From contig NZ_JAASQS010000004.1 of the NCBI RefSeq assembly GCF_011762045.1, positions 124,001 to 188,000 on the forward strand: a DNA stretch of 64,000 bases. Reading direction: 5' to 3'. A program made the translations under genes and the position numbers. The stretch comes from Rhizomicrobium electricum. GTDB taxonomy: Bacteria; Pseudomonadota; Alphaproteobacteria; Micropepsales; Micropepsaceae. Under the pieces are notes generated by a model, which had not been told where the DNA came from, did no database searches, and was given only the letters and a program-made list of their open reading frames with translations. This document shows, piece after piece, positions 42,554 through 50,081 of the stretch; position 1 is the stretch's first letter; the number at the start of each line of letters is the position of its first letter.

Positions 42554-42729
42554 TGTCATCCCCGGCTGAGCAAGCGCAGCGCGGCGAGGGGAAGGGGATC
42601 CAGGTATCAGCACCGCAAAATTTTCGCGGTGGGGCACGATCCGTTTCCGATCGGAAGCTGTTGTCTCGACCTGGATCCCCTTCCCCTCGTTCGTCTCACT
42701 TCGTTCGTCGCCCTCGGCCGGGGATGACA
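42554..42729. repeat. Family A palindromic repeat, full copy, within GTA-like cluster
   Basis: TGTCATCCCCGGCTGAG to CTCGGCCGGGGATGACA, inner arms GGGGATCCAGGT and ACCTGGATCCCC. It starts one base after the g8 stop and ends 19 bases before the tail tube start. Confidence 0.88.
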
Positions 42730-42748
42730 TCTTGAAAGGAGTCTCCCC

Positions 42749-43162
42749 ATGACCGCACAGCGCGGCAAAGATTTGCTCATCAAGATCGGCGACGGTGGCT
42801 CGCCCGAAGTCTTCACCACGGTGGCCGGGCTCAAGGCGACCGGGCTCGCCTTCAACGCCACCGCTATCGACGTCACCAATGCCGATTCCGCCGACATGTG
42901 GCGCGAGCTGCTCAATGCCGGCGTCAAATCGGCGACCGTCACCGGCTCCGGCGTGTTCCGCGACCAAGCCTCGGACGCCACGCTGCGCAGCGTGTTCTTC
43001 GCGCAGAGTCTGGCCAACTGGCAGATCGTGATCCCGAGTTTCGGCATCGTCTCCGGCCCGTTCAAGCTGACCCAGCTTCATTACGAAGGCCCTTATGACG
43101 GCGAGGTGAAGATCACCCTCTCGCTCGCCTCGGCCGGCGCGTTGTCGTTCACGGCGATCTAA
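42749..43162 (+). CDS. Major tail protein (TP901-1 family), GTA g9-like
   Basis: The 137-residue tail tube protein opens MTAQRGKDLLIKIGDGGSPE and has ATAIDVTNADSADMWRELLN, then GSGVFRDQASD, all typical of the TP901-1 tail protein family. It polymerises into the tube around the tape measure. Confidence 0.94.
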   Translation: MTAQRGKDLLIKIGDGGSPEVFTTVAGLKATGLAFNATAIDVTNADSADMWRELLNAGVKSATVTGSGVFRDQASDATLRSVFFAQSLANWQIVIPSFGIVSGPFKLTQLHYEGPYDGEVKITLSLASAGALSFTAI

Positions 43163-43164
43163 CC

Positions 43165-43185
43165 ACCTCCCCCTTGTGGGGAGGT
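43165..43185. repeat. Short hairpin (ACCTCCCC type) before g10
   Basis: ACCTCCCC (43165-43172) pairs with GGGGAGGT (43178-43185). The g10 ribosome site AAGGAG lies directly after. The larger hairpin at 45713-45769 has the same arms. Confidence 0.7.
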
Positions 43186-43198
43186 TAAGGAGAAAACC

Positions 43199-43546
43199 AT
43201 GCCCAATGCCATTCGCGGCGAGGCCGCGCTCGAAGCAGGCGGCAACAGCTATCGCTTGCTGCTCACCCTCGGTGCGCTGGCCGAAATCGAAGACGGTCTC
43301 GGTTTGGCCGATCTCGCCGAAGTCGGCCCGCGCCTGAAACACGCCCGCGCCGCCGATCTTGCCATTGTTGCGGCGGCGCTGCTACGCGGCGGCGGTCACG
43401 CTCTGTCGCCTGCTGACGTGCTCGCTTTGCCGTGCGAGATCGGCGCGCTGGTCGCCGCCGTCGCGCAAGCCTTCGACCGCGCGGGCTTAAGCGGCGAGGG
43501 CGCCGGCCGCCCTTTCGCTGGGACGATCTCCTCGCCCTCGGGCTAG
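43199..43546 (+). CDS. Tail assembly chaperone, GTA g10-like (0-frame product)
   Basis: The 115-residue protein, beginning MPNAIRGEAALEAGGNSYRL and continuing LTLGALAEIEDGLGLADLAE, is the GTA-family tail chaperone. It would help assemble tube protein around the tape measure. At 43510-43516 the heptamer C CCT TTC, in phase for simultaneous slippage, lies ten codons before the stop. A -1 shift there fuses it to the downstream frame (see next entry). Confidence 0.92.
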   Translation: MPNAIRGEAALEAGGNSYRLLLTLGALAEIEDGLGLADLAEVGPRLKHARAADLAIVAAALLRGGGHALSPADVLALPCEIGALVAAVAQAFDRAGLSGEGAGRPFAGTISSPSG

Positions 43547-43680
43547 GCCGTCTCAAGCTCGCGCCGTCCGTGTTCTGGTCGCTGTCGTTCGCCGAATGGC
43601 GTGCGCTGCTGTCACCGCAGCGTGCGCCCGCGCTCGACCGCGCCGGTTTCGAAACCCTGATGAACGCTTTTCCGGATTGA
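43432..43680 (+). CDS. Tail assembly chaperone C-terminal part, GTA g10.1-like (-1 frame)
   Basis: The informative part begins around RPPFRWDDLLALGLG and continues RLKLAPSVFWSLSFAEWRAL, the DUF2376-type tail chaperone. The coordinates include the open frame from a GTG at 43432, but residues 1-26 are an arginine-rich shadow of g10, and no start codon lies between that GTG and the conserved block. It is probably expressed only as a g10-g10.1 fusion of about 160 residues. Length and motif order match the protein that follows g10 in GTAs. Confidence 0.85.
   Translation: MRDRRAGRRRRASLRPRGLKRRGRRPPFRWDDLLALGLGRLKLAPSVFWSLSFAEWRALLSPQRAPALDRAGFETLMNAFPD
43510..43516 (+). promoter_or_regulatory. 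Putative -1 ribosomal frameshift heptamer CCCTTTC
   Basis: CCCTTTC reads C CCT TTC in the g10 frame, a canonical X XXY YYZ pattern. Slippage gives Pro-Phe followed by RWDDLLALGLG in the -1 frame. Lambda G/GT and many tailed phages use such shifts to make two forms of the tail chaperone. Confidence 0.75.
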
Positions 43681-43683
43681 GCC

Positions 43684-44193
43684 ATGGCCACTGAAACCAA
43701 TCTCGACAGCGCCGGCAAGGCGCTCGCCGATTTCGCCTCCGGTCCCGTCGCCAGCGCGGCGGACAGCATCGGACAGACGATGGACCGCACCTTTGGCGCG
43801 ATGGAGAACGCCATCGCCCGCTTCGTCGTTTCGGGCAAGGCGTCGATTGCCGACTTCGTCGCCTCGGTGGTGTCCTCGCTCGATCGCTTGGCGGTGAAGG
43901 ACTATCTCCTCGCCCCGCTCGAAGGCGTGGTCAGCAGCGTGGTGCAATCGATCATGCCGGTCGGCGGCGCCCGCGCCGAAGGCGGACCGGTCGATGCCGG
44001 AAAATCCTATCTCGTCGGCGAGAACGGTCCCGAGACCTTCGTGCCGTCCGAGAGCGGCACCATCGTGCCCAATGCGCGGCCGTCCATCGTCCTCAACGTC
44101 CAGGCGCGCGACGCCCAGACCTTCCTGAAATCGGAAACCCAGCTCGCCGCGATGCTGGCGCGGGCTTTGGCGCGCGGGCAACGAAATTTGTGA
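43684..44193 (+). CDS. Tail tape measure protein (short), GTA g11-like
   Basis: The 169-residue protein begins with a helical stretch (AGKALADFASGPVASAADSI) and has SLDRLAVKDYLLAPLEGVVS near the middle, followed by GENGPETFVPSESGTIVP, the conserved end of GTA tape measure proteins. The brevity is expected for the short tails of GTAs. An ATG at 43684 comes three bases after the g10.1 stop. Confidence 0.9.
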   Translation: MATETNLDSAGKALADFASGPVASAADSIGQTMDRTFGAMENAIARFVVSGKASIADFVASVVSSLDRLAVKDYLLAPLEGVVSSVVQSIMPVGGARAEGGPVDAGKSYLVGENGPETFVPSESGTIVPNARPSIVLNVQARDAQTFLKSETQLAAMLARALARGQRNL

Positions 44194-44214
44194 CATGGGG
44201 AATTTGTGACATGA
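44186..44214 (+). repeat. Tandem 13-base duplication at the g11/g12 junction
   Basis: AATTTGTGACATG occurs twice in direct succession, separated by three bases (GGG). Each unit contains a TGA stop and an ATG. The first supplies the g11 stop, the second the g12 start at 44211. Confidence 0.65.
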
Positions 44215-44834
44215 CCTTCCACGAAATCCGCTTTCCCACCACCATCGCGTTCCACTCGACCGGCGGGCCCGAGCGCAAGACCGAGATCGTCACGCTGGGC
44301 TCCGGCTTCGAGGAGCGCAACGGCGTCTGGCTGCATTCGCGCCGCCGTTACGATGTCGGCTACGGCATCAAGACGCTCGACGACATCCATGCCGTGATCG
44401 CCTTCTTCGAAGCGCGCGCCGGGCGGCTTTACGGCTTCCGCTTCAAGGATTTTGCCGATTTCAAATCGTGCGCGCCGCAAACCGCAGCGACTCCGCGCGA
44501 TCAGACGCTGGGAACCGGCGACGGCACGACGAAGAGTTTCGCGCTCAAGAAGACCTACGCCTCCGGCCCGACCGGTTGGACCCGCGCCATCGTCAAGCCG
44601 GTGGCCGGCACGGTGCGGGTTGCCGTCGGCGGCGTCGAAACCTCGGCCTTCGCGCTCGATGCAACGACCGGCGTCGTCACGCTCACGACTGCGCCTGCAA
44701 CAGGCGCTGCGGTCACCGCCGGATTCGAATTCGATGTGCCGGTGCGCTTCGACACCGATGCGCTGGCGATCAATCTCGCCGGATTCCGCACCGGCGAAAT
44801 CCCGTCCATCCCACTGGTGGAGATCCGCGTATGA
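44211..44834 (+). CDS. Distal tail protein, DUF2460/TIGR02217, GTA g12-like
   Basis: The 207-residue protein begins MTFHEIRFPTTIAFHSTGGP and has VIAFFEARAGRLYGFRFKDF, then SCAPQTAATPRDQTLGTGDG, the hallmark of TIGR02217. It belongs to the baseplate hub. The stop overlaps the g13 start (ATGA). Confidence 0.95.
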   Translation: MTFHEIRFPTTIAFHSTGGPERKTEIVTLGSGFEERNGVWLHSRRRYDVGYGIKTLDDIHAVIAFFEARAGRLYGFRFKDFADFKSCAPQTAATPRDQTLGTGDGTTKSFALKKTYASGPTGWTRAIVKPVAGTVRVAVGGVETSAFALDATTGVVTLTTAPATGAAVTAGFEFDVPVRFDTDALAINLAGFRTGEIPSIPLVEIRV

Positions 44835-45706
44835 AATCGCTGTCCTCGGTGCTGCAGACCCATCTTTCCTCCGGCACCACCACGCTTTGCTGGTGCTGGA
44901 AGATCGTCCGCCGCGACGGCGTCGTGCTCGGCTTCACCGATCACGATGCGCCGCTCGCATTCGCGGGAACGAATTTCGCCGCCGCCACCGGCTTCACCGC
45001 CGGCGAGATGAAATCGGCCGCCGATCTGTCGGTCGACAATCTGTCGGTGATCGGTGCGCTTAATGCCGGCAGTCTCAACGAACACGATCTCGCCAGTGGC
45101 CTGTTCGACAACGCGGCCATCGAGATCTGGCGGGTCAATTGGACGGCGCCCGAGCAGCGCGTGCTGATGCGCTCCGGCACCCTCGGCGAAGTCAAACGCG
45201 GCAAGACGGCGTTCGAGGCCGAAGTGCGCGGGCTGACACAGGCCTTGAACCAGCCGGTCGGCCGCGTCTTCAGTCACACCTGCGATGCCGTGCTCGGCGA
45301 TGCGCGCTGCACCGTTGCCGTCGCGCCGGTCGCCGGAACGGTGATCGCCGCCAGCGACGCCCGACGCTTCACCGCGACGCCCCTCAATACCGCCGGCTGG
45401 TTCGCAGGCGGCAAGCTGACCTTCACCTCCGGCGCCAATACGGGCCGCGCCATGGAGGTCAAGCGCCACACCGTGGCGAACGGCGCCGCCGCGTTCGAAC
45501 TCTGGCAGGCGATGAGCGAAGCCATTGCGGCCGGCGACGCCTTCACCGTCACGCCCGGCTGCGATCATTCCTTCGCCGCCTGCAAGGCGAAGTTCGCCAA
45601 CGCCGTCAATTTCCGCGGCCATCCTTACATGATCGGTGCCGATGCCGCCTTCGCCGCCGCGTCCTCGTCCACGCCGCTCGATGGAGGCAGCCGCTATGGC
45701 AACTGA
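44831..45706 (+). CDS. Baseplate hub protein, DUF2163, GTA g13-like
   Basis: The 291-residue protein reads LQTHLSSGTTTLCWCWKIVR, then GFTDHDAPLAFAGTNF, VFSHTCDAVLGDARC and CDHSFAACKAKFANAVNFRG. These conserved Cys and His are those that bind an Fe-S cluster in the RcGTA hub protein described structurally. It follows g12 with a four-base overlap. Confidence 0.94.
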   Translation: MKSLSSVLQTHLSSGTTTLCWCWKIVRRDGVVLGFTDHDAPLAFAGTNFAAATGFTAGEMKSAADLSVDNLSVIGALNAGSLNEHDLASGLFDNAAIEIWRVNWTAPEQRVLMRSGTLGEVKRGKTAFEAEVRGLTQALNQPVGRVFSHTCDAVLGDARCTVAVAPVAGTVIAASDARRFTATPLNTAGWFAGGKLTFTSGANTGRAMEVKRHTVANGAAAFELWQAMSEAIAAGDAFTVTPGCDHSFAACKAKFANAVNFRGHPYMIGADAAFAAASSSTPLDGGSRYGN

Positions 45707-45712
45707 AAAATC

Positions 45713-45769
45713 ACCTCCCCCTTGCTTGCCGGGGCGTAGCTCCGCTGGAGCGAAGGCCGGTGGGGAGGT
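45713..45769. repeat. Hairpin whose right arm is the g14 ribosome site
   Basis: ACCTCCCC (45713-45720) pairs with GGGGAGGT (45762-45769). The right arm holds GGGGAGG, the ribosome site of the next gene, four bases before its ATG. Within the loop GCTCC and GGAGC pair. Folding would hide the site. Confidence 0.65.
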
Positions 45770-45773
45770 CGAA

Positions 45774-46226
45774 ATGCGCAGCGTTTCGGGTGGGGGGCTG
45801 ACGGAGAAGTCTGCTTCGGTCCTGGACATCGCCCGGTCCTGGATCGGCACGCCTTATGTGCATCAGGCGTCGGTGAAAGGCGCCGGTTGCGATTGCCTCG
45901 GCCTGTTGCGCGGGGTGTGGCGCGAGCTTCACGGCGAAGAAGCGGAAGACATTCCGCCTTACCGGCCCGATTGGGATGCGTCCGGCGGCGAGGCGTTGCG
46001 CGACGGTCTTGCCCGTCATCTTGCGCCGATCGCGGTGAAGGACATCGCGCCCGGCGACGTCGTGTTGTTCCGCATGGTGCCGCGCGCCAGCGCCCGCCAC
46101 TGCGCCATCGTCGGCGCCAAGGACGGCGTCCTCACGCTGATCCACGCCCGCCAGAACAGGCGCGTCGGCGAAGAACCGCTGTCGCCGTTCTGGCGCGCCA
46201 AGCTCGCTTACGCCTTCCGTCTCTAG
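45774..46226 (+). CDS. NlpC/P60 peptidase, GTA g14-like
   Basis: The 150-residue cell wall hydrolase has the catalytic Cys41 in GAGCDCLGLLRG, the preceding block ARSWIGTPYVHQAS, and catalytic His109 in ARHCAIVG. In GTAs this peptidase sits in the tail tip and cuts the peptidoglycan of the recipient. The ATG at 45774 was chosen over one at 45696, which overlaps g13 and would translate the hairpin. Confidence 0.92.
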   Translation: MRSVSGGGLTEKSASVLDIARSWIGTPYVHQASVKGAGCDCLGLLRGVWRELHGEEAEDIPPYRPDWDASGGEALRDGLARHLAPIAVKDIAPGDVVLFRMVPRASARHCAIVGAKDGVLTLIHARQNRRVGEEPLSPFWRAKLAYAFRL

Positions 46227-46241
46227 CGAAAGACCACACCC

Positions 46242-49200
46242 ATGGCTTCTCTGGTTCTCGGCGCCGTCGGTTCGGCGATCGGTTCGTCGTATGGCGGCGT
46301 CACGCTGTTCGGCTACACGCTGACGGGCGCCCAGATCGGCGGCATGGTCGGCGCCACCGTCGGCACCATGCTCGACAGCGCCTTGATGCCGTCGATCAAG
46401 TATTCCGGCGCCCAGCGGTCCGACATCGCCATCCAGTCCTCGACCGAAGGCCTGGCGATTCCGCATGTTTACGGCCGCGTGCGTCTGGCCGGGCAGATCC
46501 TATGGGCCTCGCGCTTCAAGGAGGGCAGCGAAACCTCCGGCGGCAAAGGCATCGGCGGACGCAGCGTCGAAAGCACTACCTACACCTATTCGGTGTCGTT
46601 CGCGGTCGGGCTATGCGCCGGACCGGTCACCCGCATCGGCCGCATCTGGGCTGACGGCAATCTGCTCGATCCCACCGCCTACACCATCCGCGCCCATCTC
46701 GGCAGCGAAACGCAAGGGCCCGATCCGGCCATCGAAGAGATCGAAGGCGAAGGCAACACGCCTGCCTATCGCGGGCTTTGCTATGTCGTGTTCGAGGACA
46801 TGCCGCTGGCCGCGTTCGGCAATCGCATTCCGCAATTGCAGTTCGAAGTGGTGCACGCTTTGGCGCTGTCCGACCCCGACGCGCTGGAGAACCGGCTCAC
46901 CGCCGTGGCGCTCATTCCCGGTGCCGGCGAGTTCGTGTGTGCGCCCGCTCTTGTCACCGAAGACAACGGCCTCGGCACCACCAAGCCGCTCAACGCCCAT
47001 AATGCGACCGGCGGATCGGATTGGTCGGCCTCGCTCGACGAATTGCAGGCGCTGGCGCCGAATTTGCAGTCGGCATCGCTGGTGGTGGGCTGGTTCGGCA
47101 GCGATCTCAGGGCGGGAAACTGCGTCGTGCAGCCGGGCGTCGAACAAGCGGTACGCCGCACCACGCCCGAAAGCTGGAGCGTCGACGGCATCGAACGGCG
47201 CGACGCCTATATCGTCTCGTATCGCGACGACCGTCCCGCGTACGGCGGCACGCCGTCCGACGACAGCATCAAAGCCGCGCTGGCCGATCTCAAAGCGCGC
47301 GGGCTCGCCGTCACGTTTTATCCTTTCGTGTTCATGGACATCGCGGACGGCAATACGCTGCCCGATCCGTGGACGGGCAATCCCGCGCAACCGGCCTATC
47401 CTTGGCGCGGGCGTATCACCGTCACACCGGCGCCCGGACTTTCCGGCAGTCCCGATGGCACGGCCGCGGCCACCAGCCAGATCAATGCGTTCTTTGCGGG
47501 CGGCTACCGCCGCATGGTGCTGCATTACGCCCGGCTTTGTGCCGAGGCGGGCGGTGTCGAGGCGTTCCTGATCGGCTCGGAACTGCGCGGCCTCACCCAG
47601 GTGCGCGGCGATGGCGCGATTTATCCCGCGGTGGCGGCGCTCAAAGCCTTGGCGGCCGAGGTGCGCGCGATCCTGCCGTCCGCCAAGATCGGCTACGCCG
47701 CCGATTGGAGCGAATTCCCGCCGCATCCGACCGGCAATGCCGGTCTCGCGTTCAACCTCGATCCGTTGTGGTCGGACGCCAATATCGATTTTCTCGGCAT
47801 CGACAACTATATGCCGCTGGCCGACTGGCGCGACGGCAGCGATCATCGCGATGCGGCGTCGTATGCCTCGATCTACGATCCCGCCTATCTCGCGGCCAAC
47901 ATCCGCGGCGGCGAGGATTACGACTGGTACTACGCCTTCAGCACCGACCGCGCCGCGCAATGGCGCACGCCGATCACCGACGGACTCGGCAAACCGTGGG
48001 TATGGCGCGCCAAGGACATCTGGTCGTGGTGGTCGTCGCAACATTTCGACCGCGTCAATGGCGTCGAAGCGGCATCGCCCACCGCCTGGGTGCCGCAAGC
48101 AAAACCGATCCGTTTCACCGAACTCGGCTGTCCGGCGGTCGACAAGGGCGCCAACCAGCCCAACGTGTTCCACGATCCCAAATCGGCCGAGAGCGCCTAC
48201 CCGTATTTTTCGCGCGGCGTGCGCGACGATCTCATCCAGCGCCGCTTTCTCGAAACCCATCTCAACTATTGGCGCGTGGCGGCCAACAATCCGGTGTCTT
48301 CCGTCTATCACGGCCCGATGCTCGAAACCGGCCGCATGGCGGTGTGGTGTTGGGATGCGCGTCCCTTTCCCTTCTTTCCGTCGCGCGCTGACGTCTGGGG
48401 CGATGCCGGCAATTATGCCACCGGTCATTGGCTGAACGGCCGCCTCGGCGATGTCCAGCTCGACGATCTGGTGACGGCGTTGTGCGCCGAGGTCGGCGTT
48501 CCCTGCGATGCCAGCGCGCTCGCCGGCGTCGTCACCGGCTTCACCATCGGCGGAACCACAATGCGCGAGGCGCTGGGTGCCCTGATGGCCGCGTACTTTT
48601 TCGATGCGGTGGAGAGCGAAGGTCTAATCCGCTTCGTGCCGCGCGGCCGTCCCGATCCGCTGGGGCTTTGCGAAAGCGATCTTGTGCTCTCCGGCGAGGC
48701 CGCGTGCGGCTTCGTGCTGACGCGGGCGCAGGAAAGCGATCTGCCGCGTGCGGCGCGTCTCGTTTATGTCGACAGCGACACCTACGAGCAGGCGGTGTCC
48801 GAAGCGCGGCGGCTGGTAACGGAGTCGAACGCCGTCGCTTCCTCGAACGTGCCGCTGGTGATGAGCGCCGCCGAGGCGTCCGGCATCGGCGAACGGCTGC
48901 TGCAGGACGCCTGGACGATGCGCGAGACGGCAAGCTTCGCCGTGCCGCCGTCGCTCTTGGCGCTGGAACCGTCCGACGAGATTTTGCTGTCGGCAGGCGG
49001 CCGGATGCGCCGTTTGCGTCTCACCCAGATCGAAGACAGCGAAGCCCGCGCCTTGACGGCGGTGGCGACCGATCCCTCGCTCTACGAACCGCTCACCGGG
49101 GCGGCGCGTTCGGTCGCGGCCACCGAGGCATTGCATCCGCCGGGACGGCCGCTGGTGGTGTTTCTCGATCTGCCGCTGATCACCGAAAGCCAGAATCCGA

Positions 49201-50081
49201 ATGCGCCGTTCGCCGCCGCCTTTGCCGATCCGTGGCCGGGCGCCGTGCCGGTTTACAAGGATTACGCCTCGGCGCCATGCGTCAGTCTCACCACCGCCGC
49301 GACCATCGGCGAAACGTTGTTCGATTTCTGGTCCGGGCCGACCGACCGCTGGGATCGCGTCAATCACCTTTACATCAAGCTCTATCGCGGCACGCTGCAG
49401 TCCGTCGGCGACGCGCAGGTGTTCGGCGGCGCCAATGCGCTGGCGATCGAGAATGCCGATGGCGATTGGGAGATCGTGCAGTTCGCCACTGCCGAATTGA
49501 CCGCACCGGGCGAATGGCATCTCAGCCGTTTGTTGCGCGGCCGCCAAGGCACCGAACAGGCGATGCGGGCGCCGGTAGCTGCCGGTGCGCGTGTCGTCGT
49601 CCTGGATCGGGCCCTCAAGCAGGTGCCGTTGTCACTTGCCGAAGCGCGTCTGCCGCACACGTTCGCTTACGGCCCGCTCGGCAAACCGGTCACCGATGCA
49701 ACCTTCCAGACGGCGAACCAGACCTTCTCCGCCGCCGGTCTCGTGCCGCCCGCGCCGTGTCATATCGGCTTTGCCTGGACCACGACGCGCGATCTGGTGC
49801 TCACTTGGATGCGCCGCGATCGCGCTCCGGCGGCGAACCAGATCGCGCTCGCCGAAACACCCGCCAGCGATCCGATCCTGTTCGATGTCGAGATCCTGTC
49901 GAACGGTGCCGTCGTGCGCACGTTCGAATCCGTGCCGCAGAATTCACAGGTCTACACCGCCGCCGAGCAGGCGGCCGATTTTCCCTCCGGTCTTCCCAAC
50001 CCCCTGACGGTCCGCGTCGCGCAGCGTTCGAGCGCGCTCGGCCGTGGCCGCAGCAAAACGGAATCCCTCTATGTCCGATGA
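46242..50081 (+). CDS. Baseplate megatron (TIM-barrel tail protein), GTA g15-like
   Basis: The 1279-residue protein begins with a hydrophobic glycine-rich stretch (LVLGAVGSAIGSSYGG). Next is the IPHVYGRVRLAGQILWAS segment shared with tailed-phage host-specificity proteins. The glycoside-hydrolase TIM-barrel-like domain spans about 440-760 (AFLIGSELRGLTQVRGDG and WSEFPPHPTGNAGLAFNLDP). The C-terminal third resembles tail tip J-type modules. It recognises and may degrade the recipient surface. The stop overlaps the next gene by 11 bases. Confidence 0.95.
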   Translation: MASLVLGAVGSAIGSSYGGVTLFGYTLTGAQIGGMVGATVGTMLDSALMPSIKYSGAQRSDIAIQSSTEGLAIPHVYGRVRLAGQILWASRFKEGSETSGGKGIGGRSVESTTYTYSVSFAVGLCAGPVTRIGRIWADGNLLDPTAYTIRAHLGSETQGPDPAIEEIEGEGNTPAYRGLCYVVFEDMPLAAFGNRIPQLQFEVVHALALSDPDALENRLTAVALIPGAGEFVCAPALVTEDNGLGTTKPLNAHNATGGSDWSASLDELQALAPNLQSASLVVGWFGSDLRAGNCVVQPGVEQAVRRTTPESWSVDGIERRDAYIVSYRDDRPAYGGTPSDDSIKAALADLKARGLAVTFYPFVFMDIADGNTLPDPWTGNPAQPAYPWRGRITVTPAPGLSGSPDGTAAATSQINAFFAGGYRRMVLHYARLCAEAGGVEAFLIGSELRGLTQVRGDGAIYPAVAALKALAAEVRAILPSAKIGYAADWSEFPPHPTGNAGLAFNLDPLWSDANIDFLGIDNYMPLADWRDGSDHRDAASYASIYDPAYLAANIRGGEDYDWYYAFSTDRAAQWRTPITDGLGKPWVWRAKDIWSWWSSQHFDRVNGVEAASPTAWVPQAKPIRFTELGCPAVDKGANQPNVFHDPKSAESAYPYFSRGVRDDLIQRRFLETHLNYWRVAANNPVSSVYHGPMLETGRMAVWCWDARPFPFFPSRADVWGDAGNYATGHWLNGRLGDVQLDDLVTALCAEVGVPCDASALAGVVTGFTIGGTTMREALGALMAAYFFDAVESEGLIRFVPRGRPDPLGLCESDLVLSGEAACGFVLTRAQESDLPRAARLVYVDSDTYEQAVSEARRLVTESNAVASSNVPLVMSAAEASGIGERLLQDAWTMRETASFAVPPSLLALEPSDEILLSAGGRMRRLRLTQIEDSEARALTAVATDPSLYEPLTGAARSVAATEALHPPGRPLVVFLDLPLITESQNPNAPFAAAFADPWPGAVPVYKDYASAPCVSLTTAATIGETLFDFWSGPTDRWDRVNHLYIKLYRGTLQSVGDAQVFGGANALAIENADGDWEIVQFATAELTAPGEWHLSRLLRGRQGTEQAMRAPVAAGARVVVLDRALKQVPLSLAEARLPHTFAYGPLGKPVTDATFQTANQTFSAAGLVPPAPCHIGFAWTTTRDLVLTWMRRDRAPAANQIALAETPASDPILFDVEILSNGAVVRTFESVPQNSQVYTAAEQAADFPSGLPNPLTVRVAQRSSALGRGRSKTESLYVR

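Noticed and set aside
45636-45773. Upstream start (45696) for the NlpC/P60 gene
   Set aside because: It would translate through the hairpin and overlap g13, while the ATG at 45774 has GGGGAGG at good spacing.
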